From Evansella cellulosilytica DSM 2522 (GTDB taxonomy: Bacteria > Bacillota > Bacilli > Bacillales > Salisediminibacteriaceae), in contig NC_014829.1 in NCBI RefSeq assembly GCF_000177235.2, positions 2,480,001 through 2,544,000 on the forward strand: a stretch of 64,000 bases of DNA. The letters are read 5' to 3'. Positions 1 through 9,221 of the stretch are shown here, in pieces. Position 1 is the first letter of the stretch. Every line of letters begins with the position of its first letter. The notes below the pieces were generated by a model, which had not been told where the DNA came from, did not search any database, and saw only the letters and a program-made list of their open reading frames with translations. Made by a program: the position numbers and the translations under genes.

Positions 1-932
1 TTGCGGCATTAGAAGGAATACATGAAAGCTTAATTCCGGCCATAGATCAATTACAACAAGCATTAAACAGAAAGTCTGAAGAATTAATGTCCGTATTAAA
101 AAGTGGGAGAACTCATTTACACGATGCAGTACCGATGAAATTAGGGCAAGAATTTGCTGGATACGCTGAGACAATAAGAAGCTTGTATGAAGAAATAAAA
201 CAAAATAGTGAGGAGCTTTACGAAATAGGTCTTGGAGGAAATGCTATTGGTACGAAAGTAAACTTGCATGAGTCTTATGCGAAGAAAGTAATTGCAGAAG
301 TATCAAAAAGAACAAACTATCCATTTCGCGAGCCTACAAATATATTTAGTTTTATGCAAAATAGGAATGCACCACTGAGGGTGATGGGAAGTTTAAAAGA
401 GTTATCTGTTCATCTAATTAAGATTACAAGTGATTTACGGCTACTAAGCTCAGGGCCAAGAACAGGTCTAGCGGAAATTACATTACCATCCGTACAACCA
501 GGATCAACAATTATGCCTGGGAAAGTAAACCCAGCAATTTTAGAAATGACACACATGGTATGTTGTCAAGTAATTGGTTACGAATCGACATTATCTACTG
601 CAGTAATGTCTGGTCAGCTTGAAATCAATGTAATGATGCCTATCATCGCATATACTTTGTTAGAATCGATTCATATTCTTGCGAATGCCATTACATCTTT
701 AGTAGAAAAATGCATAACTGGTATTAAAGCAAATGAAGCTACATGTAGAAAATGGATGGAGGAAAGTCTATCTTTAGTTACAGGATTGAGTCCATCTATG
801 GGCTATGATTTAGCTTCTGAAATTGGTCAGCAAGCTGAAGAAGAAAACAAAACCATTAAGCAAATTTTAATCGATAAAGGACTTAACACGAAAGAAAATA
901 TATCGGCAATTGATCCATCAAATTTTATATAA
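1..932 (+). CDS. Aspartate ammonia-lyase / class II fumarase family, C-terminal part
   Basis: This is the 3' part of a lyase gene that enters from the left edge; the reading frame is open from base 3, so about 309 residues are visible of the family's usual 460-475. Visible family signatures are GRTHLHDAVP (about 107-136) and the catalytic-loop signature GSTIMPGKVNPAI (about 500-536), which holds the active-site Ser region of the aspartase/fumarase superfamily. The residues after the signature (PAILEM) resemble aspartases (PVIPE) more than fumarases (PTQCE), so aspartate to fumarate plus ammonia is the favoured reaction. The enzyme is a cytoplasmic homotetramer in known members. The start is outside the window. 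A hairpin at 968-999 follows it. Confidence 0.85.
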   Translation, partial: AALEGIHESLIPAIDQLQQALNRKSEELMSVLKSGRTHLHDAVPMKLGQEFAGYAETIRSLYEEIKQNSEELYEIGLGGNAIGTKVNLHESYAKKVIAEVSKRTNYPFREPTNIFSFMQNRNAPLRVMGSLKELSVHLIKITSDLRLLSSGPRTGLAEITLPSVQPGSTIMPGKVNPAILEMTHMVCCQVIGYESTLSTAVMSGQLEINVMMPIIAYTLLESIHILANAITSLVEKCITGIKANEATCRKWMEESLSLVTGLSPSMGYDLASEIGQQAEEENKTIKQILIDKGLNTKENISAIDPSNFI

Positions 933-967
933 TGCTGTTGGACGAGTAATTTATTTCTCAAGTAAAA

Positions 968-999
968 CCTGCGGAAATATTGACTACAATTTCCGCAGG
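968..999. terminator. Bidirectional hairpin between convergent genes
   Basis: Perfect 11-bp inverted repeat CCTGCGGAAAT / ATTTCCGCAGG with a 10-nt loop, lying between the lyase gene on the plus strand and the protease gene on the minus strand. No clear T-run follows, so termination is inferred from position and stem strength. Confidence 0.7.
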
Positions 1000-1041
1000 C
1001 ATATCTTCATTCATAACAACACTAGTCTTATTTAAAAGGTT

Positions 1042-1872
1042 TTATAAAGAATCTATATATTCATTAAAATATTGTACAGGAACTACAAGTCCAACTCTGT
1101 TACGTACACCATCTATGTCAACACGGGTAGTTGCAAACACTACCCCAATTACTTTGCCATCTTCGTTAATAACTGGACTCCCGCTATTACCTCTATAAAT
1201 AGGTGCATCAATCATCAGCATTGGCAATTCACGGTTTTCTGTTAAACCAATAACTTGTCCTTTATTAGCAATAAAATTAAAAAATAACGGGTTTCCAATC
1301 ACAAAAATATCCTCATTCATTCTCCATGATTCCTCAAACTCTAAAACAGGATGGACTTCTGGTTCAGTCTCGATTTTTAATATAGCAATATCAATCTCTG
1401 CATCACTCTTAACAATTTGTGTAGAATATGTTGAGCCATTCTGAAATGTAACAGTAGGTTGTCCATTATCAATCACGTGAGCATTAGTAATTATGTAACC
1501 ATCGTCACTTATATAAAATCCAGTTCCTTTACTACTTGCATCGTTTACTACAACGATTGACTCTTTATATAATTGGACATCTTCATTATTGGAGAGCTCC
1601 TGTGAAATTGCTAAAAATTGTATTGAGTCTAAATTAAATAATCTTGGCCAAAGAGAAAGAACGTTACTCATCAATGCAAATGTTATGACGAGTGCAATTG
1701 TCACTTTCAAACCTTTTTTCCCTTTAGATTTGGAAGGTTTCTCCTCCTCCGGATTAAAAAACTCCTCTTTCGTATAATACCTTTCTCCGTCAAAAAATAA
1801 TTCTTCCTCTTTGTTAACATGCTCTTTAGGATTTTCTTCATTATCTGAATGGTTAATGAGATTCGCCCCCAT
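1042..1872 (-). CDS. Membrane-anchored trypsin-like serine protease (HtrA/S1C type)
   Basis: A 276-residue protein with an acidic cytoplasmic N-terminus (1-50), one transmembrane helix at about 55-74, and an extracytoplasmic chymotrypsin-fold domain from about 105. The catalytic triad is visible: His132 in TNAHVI, Asp161 in DIDIAIL, Ser230 in RGNSGSP. No PDZ domain follows, so it is shorter than DegP/HtrA and closer to the PDZ-less membrane-bound members seen in bacilli. Likely role is cleavage of misfolded or specific exported proteins outside the membrane; the substrate is unknown. It is a single gene, convergent with the upstream lyase. Confidence 0.85.
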   Translation of the reverse strand: MGANLINHSDNEENPKEHVNKEEELFFDGERYYTKEEFFNPEEEKPSKSKGKKGLKVTIALVITFALMSNVLSLWPRLFNLDSIQFLAISQELSNNEDVQLYKESIVVVNDASSKGTGFYISDDGYIITNAHVIDNGQPTVTFQNGSTYSTQIVKSDAEIDIAILKIETEPEVHPVLEFEESWRMNEDIFVIGNPLFFNFIANKGQVIGLTENRELPMLMIDAPIYRGNSGSPVINEDGKVIGVVFATTRVDIDGVRNRVGLVVPVQYFNEYIDSL

Positions 1873-1950
1873 ACGTTTCCATGGTGATTAGTACGATGTA
1901 TTCTTTATTTTAGCAAATATATCATTGATTTTTCCAGAAATATAAAAGAA

Positions 1951-1999
1951 AGAGGATGAAATAAAAGGTTCTTTTAATACCTTTTGAATTCCATCCTCT
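1951..1999. repeat. Family A hairpin, copy 1
   Basis: Left arm AGAGGATGAAATAAAAGGT (1951-1969), right arm 1979-1999 whose complement reads AGAGGATGGAATTCAAAAGG plus T. It lies downstream of the amidohydrolase operon end (2111) on the minus strand and upstream of the protease gene. One of about 16 related hairpins in the window. Confidence 0.75.
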
Positions 2000-2110
2000 A
2001 AAATAGCTCTGTTCAATGCAGAGATTTCTAAACCTAACTCAGTTTTCAACGTTAACAGCTGAGTAAGTATATAAAGCTGACCACTTCAGCACATAATCAC
2101 AAATTTTTTC

Positions 2111-2974
2111 TCATGATATAAAACTACTATCGTCACCCGAGTGAAAAGTCTCTTTTGATAGTTCAGAAAAAACTTCAAGTATGATATCTCTTATATTTTC
2201 AATCCTTTTTTTATCGATATTATTTACATTTACGACTCCATGTTCCTTATTAGGAACATAAAGCTCTCGATTAATTTCCAGTTGTATCCAAGGAATGTAA
2301 CCTACATTACCATGGGCACGTGTAATATAACCACCGGAAAAAGGCTCATTCATCGTAACGATTGGTAAATCAAATTTATCTCCAATAATGGGAGAAAATT
2401 TCGTTTCTAGTAATTGTTTGAATTTATGCATCAGTTCAGGTGGTGCAGTAATTGGCTCACTCACATATTCACCTGTAGATGAACCTCGATTTCCAATACA
2501 AAACAACGGTCTCTTTTCCCATATAGCATAGTCTGTCGTTGGTCCAATATTTAACATGGAATGACAATCTACTCCTAATCTAACTCGGGGATTTTGTGAA
2601 GCCTTTTTTAACTTCTCATGATAAGGATAATAATATTTTTCCAACAAAACGGCAATATCCTCTTCCAATAATCGAACCGAACTCCATACGGGATCTCCAT
2701 TAACGGTTCGTGTTTTGATTACCCCATCAGGATTTAAGGGTGGTAAATCATCAGCTGACCGGTTTAAATCTACGACAATGCGTGCAATATCCGTATCAAT
2801 ATATTCTTCTACTACATCCTTTAAATCATATAATTCTCTTGTAAATGTATCACTGTCTAACAAAATGTCCTCTTCTGATAATAAACAACATCCTTTTAAG
2901 TTATCTGGAATTTCCAGCCCTCCATGCGGAACTGAAATTACCAATGGAAGCTTCATAATTGTTTGTTTTTTCAT
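2111..2974 (-). CDS. N-formylglutamate amidohydrolase-family protein
   Basis: A 287-residue protein of the FGase family (PF05013 type). Family features seen: SVPHGG at 14-19 with a likely metal-binding His17, the strand VDLNRS at 68-73, and GVDCHSM at 134-140 with His138. HutG-type enzymes release formate from N-formylglutamate at the end of histidine degradation, but no hut gene is present here. The gene is the last of a three-gene operon, 2 nt after the ATP-grasp gene, so the partner genes suggest hydrolysis of an amide or gamma-glutamyl-type compound. The substrate cannot be read from sequence. Confidence 0.8.
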   Translation of the reverse strand: MKKQTIMKLPLVISVPHGGLEIPDNLKGCCLLSEEDILLDSDTFTRELYDLKDVVEEYIDTDIARIVVDLNRSADDLPPLNPDGVIKTRTVNGDPVWSSVRLLEEDIAVLLEKYYYPYHEKLKKASQNPRVRLGVDCHSMLNIGPTTDYAIWEKRPLFCIGNRGSSTGEYVSEPITAPPELMHKFKQLLETKFSPIIGDKFDLPIVTMNEPFSGGYITRAHGNVGYIPWIQLEINRELYVPNKEHGVVNVNNIDKKRIENIRDIILEVFSELSKETFHSGDDSSFIS

Positions 2975-2976
2975 CG

Positions 2977-5121
2977 TTATTCACTCAATAAATAAAGTGC
3001 TAGCAATAATGATCTCTGTATTAGTTCACTTCTGTGTATCGCTTCGTTAGGTGTGTATAGCTCTTTACTTGCAGGTGCGAATCCACATACTACTTGTAAA
3101 TCTCCACTAATTTCTCCTGCTGCACTTGCCAGAAGGCTTGAATCGGTACCGAACGGAATATTCCATTCTTCACTAAGACCTTTGAATTTTTGAAGCAGAG
3201 TGTTTTTCTTTTTTCGCAATAATGGCGGACGTTCCGTTAATTTCTCAATATATGTTTGCATACCATTTATATTTGTTCTAAAGATTTCACGTATAGTATT
3301 CTCTACCTCCTTAGCCATTTCTTCATCTAAATATGAGATGAGAATAGTGCCTTTTACTCTGTGAGGCATGAGTACGCTATAACGCTCTGAACGTACTTCC
3401 TGTACAGCTACTGTCAATTTTTTTCTTTTATCACTTAAGCTATTTAATTTTTCAGCTTTATCAATAAAATAGCTTAATACATCCATCGTTTTCGTTGATT
3501 TCCCTACTCTAATTGGATCACCTTCGACAATAATGTTAAACTGTTTCGAACCCCGTCTCTGGTCAGCAACTTTGCCACCAAGGAAACCAGGTTGAAGTAC
3601 GATAACTTCTTTAGCGTGCTTTGCTGCCTTCTTTAACATTGCATTACTGTAACGCATCCCTCTTCCTTCATCCGAATAGAAGAAAATGCCTAGCTTTGTT
3701 TTATTTAATGCCTTTTGCTCCTTTAATGCAGATAGAGCAGTGAGGAGTGTTACTAGTCCACCTCTGCTTGACCCTACGCCTTCACCGTATATCCACTCTT
3801 GCTCTGTTCTATACGGAATTGGAAATCCGGTCCTTTCGCCAGGAACATCAATCGGTACTACAAGTAAAGTCCCATCTTTATAGCCCGCTTTCGTTTCCCA
3901 TGTCCATGCGGAACGACCATTTGTATAATCAGCATCTAATTGTAGTCCAAGCTTTTTTAACCGATCATCTAATTTCTTTTGAACGGCACTTAAACCAACG
4001 GGGTCCTCCGTTCTGCTCGATATATTTGTCCAGCTTTTTAATTCCGACTCAATTTTACTTCGTTTGTTTGTTATTGAATTAAAAATATCAATGCCTTTCT
4101 TTTCAGCGCCTTCGTTTGTGTTCATGAGAAAATGTGGTCCGAAATATCGTTCACAAGTAATATCAACAATCCGATTCATTAAGTCTGAATAATTTAATCC
4201 GACCTTATCTGCAGCAAAAACAAATGAACCATCTGCGCCTAAACTAGCCATAGAATTCACTTCTAGAATATATGGGTTTCCCTCTTTATCTATCCGGAAG
4301 TCAACTCTCGCTGTATCATAGCAATCAAGTGCCTTAAATGTATCAATTGCTAGTTGTTGCACCTTCTTAGTTAATTCCTCAGAAATCGGTGCAGGACAAA
4401 CCTTTTCCACAGTTCTTCCACTTTTATTTTTCTTATCCTCAAACGTATATATTTGTGGTCCTTCCCCGAAAACTAATTCCACTGGTGGTAGTGCCTCAAC
4501 AGGGTTATTTCCTAACAGTCCTACATTTACTTCTCGCCCTTCGATATATTCTTCAACGAGCGTTGGGGAATTAAATTTTTCGTATATCGTTTTCACACCG
4601 TCTCTTAATTCTTCTTCATTGTTAACAATTTTTAAACCGAAAGAAACGGCTTCATTTTTAGGTTTAACAATTAACGGATATGATAAATCTTCATGAAATT
4701 TTGAGTCAGGATTATCTAATACTGTAAACTTCGGTGTAGGTAACCCTTTTTGCAAAAGTATCATTTTAGTGACTACTTTATCCAGTGCTAATGCATGTGT
4801 TTCTGGACCAGACCCTACATAAGGAACACCAATCATTTCTAAAATTCCAGGTACGTGCATATAACGCCCTTTTCCTTGAATCCCGTAGCTTAAGTTGAAT
4901 ACTAGGCCAGGTCTTTCTCCAGAAATAACTGAAGGCATAAAGTCTTCTAGTTTATTTATGATATTTTTATCGCCTTCAAATGTTTTTACTTGATGTCCAC
5001 CTGCTAATAGTCCGTTTTTTATGTTTTTAATTGTTTCAAGTCCATACTTTTCTCTATTAGGTGTACCAAACAAATTAATGACAGCTTGACTTTCTCGGTT
5101 ATAAACAATGGCAATTTTCAT
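2977..5121 (-). CDS. ATP-grasp ligase (D-Ala-D-Ala ligase-like) fused to degenerate M20 peptidase-like domain
   Basis: A 714-residue fusion. Residues 1-330 are a Ddl-like ATP-grasp domain: the N-terminal fold, GVPYVGSG at 98-105, lysine at IVKPK (151-155), and the Mg-binding set ARVDF (271-275) and EVNSMASLG (287-295), all intact. Residues about 375-714 resemble M20 metallopeptidases (GTDSS at 658-662, YTPNE at 689-693), but the metal ligands are altered: GHxD reads PID at 423-425, GRGxxD reads GEGVGS at 446-451, DEE reads DEG at 484-486, and the last His is Tyr689. The ligase half should join a carboxylate to an amine with ATP; the second half is probably a non-catalytic or changed fold. It is the middle gene of the operon, 24 nt after the gamma-glutamyltransferase gene. 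Confidence 0.8.
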   Translation of the reverse strand: MKIAIVYNRESQAVINLFGTPNREKYGLETIKNIKNGLLAGGHQVKTFEGDKNIINKLEDFMPSVISGERPGLVFNLSYGIQGKGRYMHVPGILEMIGVPYVGSGPETHALALDKVVTKMILLQKGLPTPKFTVLDNPDSKFHEDLSYPLIVKPKNEAVSFGLKIVNNEEELRDGVKTIYEKFNSPTLVEEYIEGREVNVGLLGNNPVEALPPVELVFGEGPQIYTFEDKKNKSGRTVEKVCPAPISEELTKKVQQLAIDTFKALDCYDTARVDFRIDKEGNPYILEVNSMASLGADGSFVFAADKVGLNYSDLMNRIVDITCERYFGPHFLMNTNEGAEKKGIDIFNSITNKRSKIESELKSWTNISSRTEDPVGLSAVQKKLDDRLKKLGLQLDADYTNGRSAWTWETKAGYKDGTLLVVPIDVPGERTGFPIPYRTEQEWIYGEGVGSSRGGLVTLLTALSALKEQKALNKTKLGIFFYSDEGRGMRYSNAMLKKAAKHAKEVIVLQPGFLGGKVADQRRGSKQFNIIVEGDPIRVGKSTKTMDVLSYFIDKAEKLNSLSDKRKKLTVAVQEVRSERYSVLMPHRVKGTILISYLDEEMAKEVENTIREIFRTNINGMQTYIEKLTERPPLLRKKKNTLLQKFKGLSEEWNIPFGTDSSLLASAAGEISGDLQVVCGFAPASKELYTPNEAIHRSELIQRSLLLALYLLSE

Positions 5122-5145
5122 CAGTCATCACGCCTCTCAAAAATA

Positions 5146-6798
5146 TTATATTACTGGTCCTTTCGCAGTTCCATCTCTTCTAGGGTCTGCAACACCGTAA
5201 AACTTCTCATCATTTGTAGTAGGGATTTGAACACCTTGTACACAGCCTAAGTAAAAGCTATAGGCCTCTCTCTTTTTTAGTTCAAAACCTGAAAGACTTA
5301 ACGCATCAATCACTTCTCTTTTAAAACGCTTTTTTTCTATGTGAAGTTCTCCGAGATCTGAGGCGTGGAAGCGTGGTGCAGCAATAGCAGTTGCTAAACC
5401 TTCCCCTTTATCAATTAATCTCGTAATTACTTGAGCAAGTGTCGTTGATATACGACTACTGCCTGGGCTTCCAAGTAAATAAACTGGGTGGTCATTTTTA
5501 CATATTAAAACAGGAGCAACACTACTCCACGGCCTTCTACCTGGTAGTAAATAATATGGATGGGCCATATTTTTGTATTCGAATGCACTCATATAATTGT
5601 TGTAAAAAAATCCAAGTCCATCTGCCATCTTTTTACTACCAAATACAAGTTCTATAGATTGCGTAATCCCAATAGCATTCCCATCCTTATCCACTACCGA
5701 TAAATGCGTTGTTTCTCCTGACGTTGGTGGTGGTGGAAATACATCCTTCAATGCCACATCAAAAATTTCCTTTATTCTCGAAGCAATTTCAACAGAATAT
5801 GCTTTATCAATAAGGATTTTATTTATAGATTGTAAATAATAATCAGGATGTATTGGCATGCGCTGCCGATAATTTAAAGCAAACCTAAAAGCTAATGCAG
5901 AGATGACAGCGCCAGTGGGTGTATCTGGATCAAGTATCTGTGGTTCAAAGCCTTCAAGTGTGTTTAATATTTGTACTAAAACTCTCCCCGCCCCTGGAGG
6001 CGGGAAAGTGTAAATATCATAGTCACGGTAATTGCTCTTTAATACATCCCTTTCAACTGGTAAAGGAATTTGGTTAAGGTCAGTTAAGGAGATAAGGCCG
6101 TCGCGACGTTGCATATCTTCTATGATTTTTTCTCCGATACTTCCTGTATAAAAATCACGCCAACCTTCCTCAGCCAATGTAGATAAGCAGTGTGCGAGCT
6201 CAGGTTGCTTTAAGATATCACCGACTTCTAAAGGATCATCGTTCTTGAAATAGTTTTTATATATTGTTTTATCTTTTCGTAAGTACTCTTCTTCTCGCAC
6301 AATGAGGCGATGGATAAGGTTTGTTATTTCTATTCCTTCTCTCGCTGCGCGTATAGCTGGCTGCACCGTTTCTTTAAACGGTAACTTGCCATATCTTTCT
6401 TGCATGTATCCTAACGTTGCAGGAGTAGATGGAACGGTTGATGAACGCAAACCGTATTTAATAGGTTTTTTAGGGTTTTTGTTTGGTTGTATGATAAAAG
6501 GAGCACGAGATGATCCATCCAATGCAAAAATACGCTTTTCCTTTTGTAAGGAGATGAGTGCCATCGATTGACCACCAAGTCCTGACGCTTGTGGCTCAGA
6601 GACACCTAAACAGAGTGCTGCAGCAACAGCAGCATCGATCGCATTTCCACCTCGTTCTAACATTTCGACTCCTGCATCAGTAGCATATTTTGAAGCGGTA
6701 GAAACCATCCCATGATTTCCAAAACCTTCATACTGATCTTTTCGTTTAAACCCTTTATCCATTAGCATACTCACTTTCTGATGTAAAATTAGGTACAA
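5146..6798 (-). CDS. Gamma-glutamyltransferase family protein (cytoplasmic type)
   Basis: A 550-residue Ntn-hydrolase precursor of the GGT family. The autocleavage and nucleophile motif is GETTHLSVVDKDGN, with Thr363 as the expected new N-terminus of the small subunit. The N-terminal RGGNAIDAAVA (49-59) and SEPQASGLGG (67-76) are typical. There is no signal peptide, unlike secreted Bacillus GGT, so it should act in the cytoplasm. The TTG start at 6798 has AAGGAAGGG 6 nt upstream; ATG codons at 6768 and 6762 are alternatives with weaker sites. First gene of the operon with the ATP-grasp fusion and the FGase-type gene. Family reaction: removal or transfer of gamma-glutamyl groups; the physiological substrate is unknown. 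Confidence 0.85.
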   Translation of the reverse strand: MYLILHQKVSMLMDKGFKRKDQYEGFGNHGMVSTASKYATDAGVEMLERGGNAIDAAVAAALCLGVSEPQASGLGGQSMALISLQKEKRIFALDGSSRAPFIIQPNKNPKKPIKYGLRSSTVPSTPATLGYMQERYGKLPFKETVQPAIRAAREGIEITNLIHRLIVREEEYLRKDKTIYKNYFKNDDPLEVGDILKQPELAHCLSTLAEEGWRDFYTGSIGEKIIEDMQRRDGLISLTDLNQIPLPVERDVLKSNYRDYDIYTFPPPGAGRVLVQILNTLEGFEPQILDPDTPTGAVISALAFRFALNYRQRMPIHPDYYLQSINKILIDKAYSVEIASRIKEIFDVALKDVFPPPPTSGETTHLSVVDKDGNAIGITQSIELVFGSKKMADGLGFFYNNYMSAFEYKNMAHPYYLLPGRRPWSSVAPVLICKNDHPVYLLGSPGSSRISTTLAQVITRLIDKGEGLATAIAAPRFHASDLGELHIEKKRFKREVIDALSLSGFELKKREAYSFYLGCVQGVQIPTTNDEKFYGVADPRRDGTAKGPVI

Positions 6799-6995
6799 AA
6801 TAAGCCCTTCCTTACAAGAAAGAAGAGCTATTGATACACCTTCGCTATATTTATTTTGGATTTATCACTAAAATTTTATTAATTTCAAATGTAATTATAT
6901 GACATGAAATGGCATTCAGCAAGATAATTTATCGTTGCCGAATGTATGATTTTTCTTAGATTTACGATTAGTATTTTATTTTAACAAAGATAAAT

Positions 6996-7022
6996 AAAAA
7001 ACAGACCTTTTGGGTCTGTTTT
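6996..7022 (-). terminator. Terminator of the yebC-like gene
   Basis: AAACAGACC / GGTCTGTTT hairpin with a 4-nt TTTT core, ending 8 nt below the stop codon and followed on the minus strand by a T-rich stretch. Confidence 0.85.
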
Positions 7023-7029
7023 CGTAACT

Positions 7030-7749
7030 TTAATGATCTAAATCAACGTTATGATATACTTGCTGAACATCTTCTAAATCTTCCAGAGCATCTATTAATT
7101 TCTCAAACTGAGCTTCTTCTTCTCTTGAAAGGGTGATGTCGTTTTGCGCGAGCATCGTTAGTTCAGCAATAGTAAAATCTGTTACACCTGCTGATTTTAA
7201 CGCTTCTTGAACCGAGTGGAATTGATCTGGTTCTGCATATACAATGACGGTATCTCCTTCTAATATTATATCCCGAGCATCAACATCTGCTTCCATAAGT
7301 ATTTCAAGTACTTCTTCCTCTGATTTACTTTCTATACCAATAACCGCCGTAGCATCAAACATATAGGAAACTGAGCCATTAACACCCATATTTCCACCAT
7401 TCTTGTTAAAGGCTGCCCTTACTTCAGCAGCAGTCCTATTCACATTATTTGTTAAAGTGTCGACGATGAGCATAGAACCATTTGGTCCAAACCCTTCATA
7501 ACGAAGTTCATCAAAATTTTCTTCTGCTCCGCCTTTCGCTTTCTCAATTGCTCGATCAATAATTGATTTTGGAACATTATACGTTTTTGCACGTTCTACA
7601 ACGAACTTTAAAGCTTGATTTAATTCTGGATCTGGATCCCCCTGCTTTGCCGCAACGTACAATTCACGACCGAATTTAGCATAAATTCTACTCGTATTTT
7701 TATCTTTTGCCGCTTTTTTCTCTTTAATATTATTCCATTTTCTCCCCAT
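7030..7749 (-). CDS. YebC/PmpR-family regulatory protein
   Basis: About 239 residues; start chosen at the ATG at 7749 because the protein then begins [17 protein letters not shown], the standard YebC N-terminus, while the upstream Met codons add non-family residues. Conserved blocks: [61 protein letters not shown]. Known family members bind DNA as transcription regulators or act in translation of proline-rich stretches; which applies here is not visible. This is the YeeN-like subgroup common in Firmicutes. Single gene with its own terminator at 6996-7022. Confidence 0.9.
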   Translation of the reverse strand: MGRKWNNIKEKKAAKDKNTSRIYAKFGRELYVAAKQGDPDPELNQALKFVVERAKTYNVPKSIIDRAIEKAKGGAEENFDELRYEGFGPNGSMLIVDTLTNNVNRTAAEVRAAFNKNGGNMGVNGSVSYMFDATAVIGIESKSEEEVLEILMEADVDARDIILEGDTVIVYAEPDQFHSVQEALKSAGVTDFTIAELTMLAQNDITLSREEEAQFEKLIDALEDLEDVQQVYHNVDLDH

Positions 7750-7858
7750 GCACTTCCAACTCTCTTTCAACATTATCATATGTATGTAAAATGAAATATC
7801 TTGTCTTCATGATACACTAGCTTTTATGATTCATCAATGAGTCCTCATTTTAAACAAA

Positions 7859-7903
7859 AGAGGGTTACCAAAAGGTTCAAAATTACCTTTAAAGTAACCC
7901 TCT
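7859..7903. repeat. Family A hairpin, copy 2
   Basis: Arms AGAGGGTTACCAAAAGGT (7859-7876) and ACCTTTAAAGTAACCCTCT (7885-7903). Intergenic, between the yebC-like gene and the traB-like gene. A degenerate second hairpin (family B) follows at about 7938-7962. Confidence 0.8.
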
Positions 7904-7937
7904 TAGTATGTGTGTTGTCACTGCAGTCACTTATAAA

Positions 7938-7962
7938 CTACTAATGACCACTTGTTAGTGTA
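7938..7962. repeat. Degenerate family B hairpin
   Basis: CTACTAA ... TTAGTGTAG imperfect inverted repeat, adjacent to a family A hairpin as in four other places in the window. It lies just below the stop codon of the TraB-family gene (7994) and may serve as its terminator. Confidence 0.4.
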
Positions 7963-7993
7963 GCAATCGTGAAAATGAAGATAGGACTAGTCA

Positions 7994-9160
7994 TTATAAG
8001 TTTTCTATAAATAGTCTTACAACGTCAGCGCCCCCAATGATCGTCCCTAACGTACTGCCGATGTTTGTTAATACGACAATGAGCAATATGCGTGTCACTT
8101 TATTATTCCAGAATCCTTTAACTGTATAAACATCATCTGATAAAGACTCAAAATCTGAAACATTTGGTTTCCTCATGTAAGCTTGTACAATACCTGCAAA
8201 CCACCCAGCGGCCATCAATGGATTTAAAGAACTTAACGGTGCTACTAAAAACGCTGTGACAACAGCAAACGGATGACCGAATGCAATAGATGCACCAATA
8301 GCAGAAAATGAACCATTCCAAAGAACCCAGCTTAATGTCTGTTGAAAACCAGCACTTGGATTCATGTAAAAGGTGTAGGCAATAATACTAATAATGATGA
8401 GTGGTATTGACCAACCGATGATTTTAGGTACTTTTGATTTTGGTGGTCTTTTTGTAATTGCTTTTAAGTCATGTTGTTTATGGAACTCCTTTTGTATTCC
8501 TGGAACATGGGCTGCACCTAACACAGCAACAATCTTTTTCCCCGGAGCATCCTTAATTTTTTGGGCTAAATATTGATCTCTCTCATCAATTAGAGGAACC
8601 TTCAATTGCGGAAACGATTGGGTAAATTCATCTAACATTGAATTTAACATATCTTGTTCCTTCAGCTTCTCTAACTCTTCTTCGGAGATTTTTTCGTTGC
8701 TAAAAATACTTGCAATTATTGCTGTAAGTAATTTAGCCTTCCCCATAACACCAAGACCATGCCATATCCGAGCAAAAGTGATTTGAATGTTCCTATCCGC
8801 TAAAATGAGGTCTGCACCTATCTCATTTGCAGATTCGATCCCCTGAATCATTTCTTGTCCAGGCTTAATACCAAATTGTTTTGCCATTCTTTTTTGAAAG
8901 GAGGATATAAATAAATTCATAAGCAATAAAGTAGCTTTTTTCTCCTTAATTACTTTAAATATATCCATATTCCGCCATTTGTTGCCGTCTTTTATCGATT
9001 GATATCGCTGTTCATCTAATTCTACACATACGGAATCAGGGTTCTCAGCTTCAATTATTTCCTTTACTTGCTCAGCACTCTTTTTTGAAACGTGGGCAGT
9101 GCCGATGAGTATATATTCCTTATCGTCAGTATGTATTCTCGTTATATTTTCTTCTGACAT
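7994..9160 (-). CDS. TraB-family membrane protein
   Basis: A 388-residue protein with an N-terminal TraB/PrgY domain (about 8-235): LIGTAHVSKKSAEQV at 18-32, VCVELDEQRY, and AVLGAAHVPG near 213-222. This domain is related to EreA/ChaN-type hydrolases; PrgY in enterococci limits pheromone activity. The C-terminal 140 residues hold several hydrophobic helices (about 247-265, 280-330, 365-385), so it is membrane bound. Start ATG at 9160 with AAAGGAG upstream. Function in bacilli is not established; a role in degrading or sequestering peptides is possible but unproven. Confidence 0.8.
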   Translation of the reverse strand: MSEENITRIHTDDKEYILIGTAHVSKKSAEQVKEIIEAENPDSVCVELDEQRYQSIKDGNKWRNMDIFKVIKEKKATLLLMNLFISSFQKRMAKQFGIKPGQEMIQGIESANEIGADLILADRNIQITFARIWHGLGVMGKAKLLTAIIASIFSNEKISEEELEKLKEQDMLNSMLDEFTQSFPQLKVPLIDERDQYLAQKIKDAPGKKIVAVLGAAHVPGIQKEFHKQHDLKAITKRPPKSKVPKIIGWSIPLIIISIIAYTFYMNPSAGFQQTLSWVLWNGSFSAIGASIAFGHPFAVVTAFLVAPLSSLNPLMAAGWFAGIVQAYMRKPNVSDFESLSDDVYTVKGFWNNKVTRILLIVVLTNIGSTLGTIIGGADVVRLFIENL

Positions 9161-9221
9161 AAAAGTTCTCCTTTAATGTATTCTCCAATACATTAAATAA
9201 TAACGTATTTGTCGGTCACTG

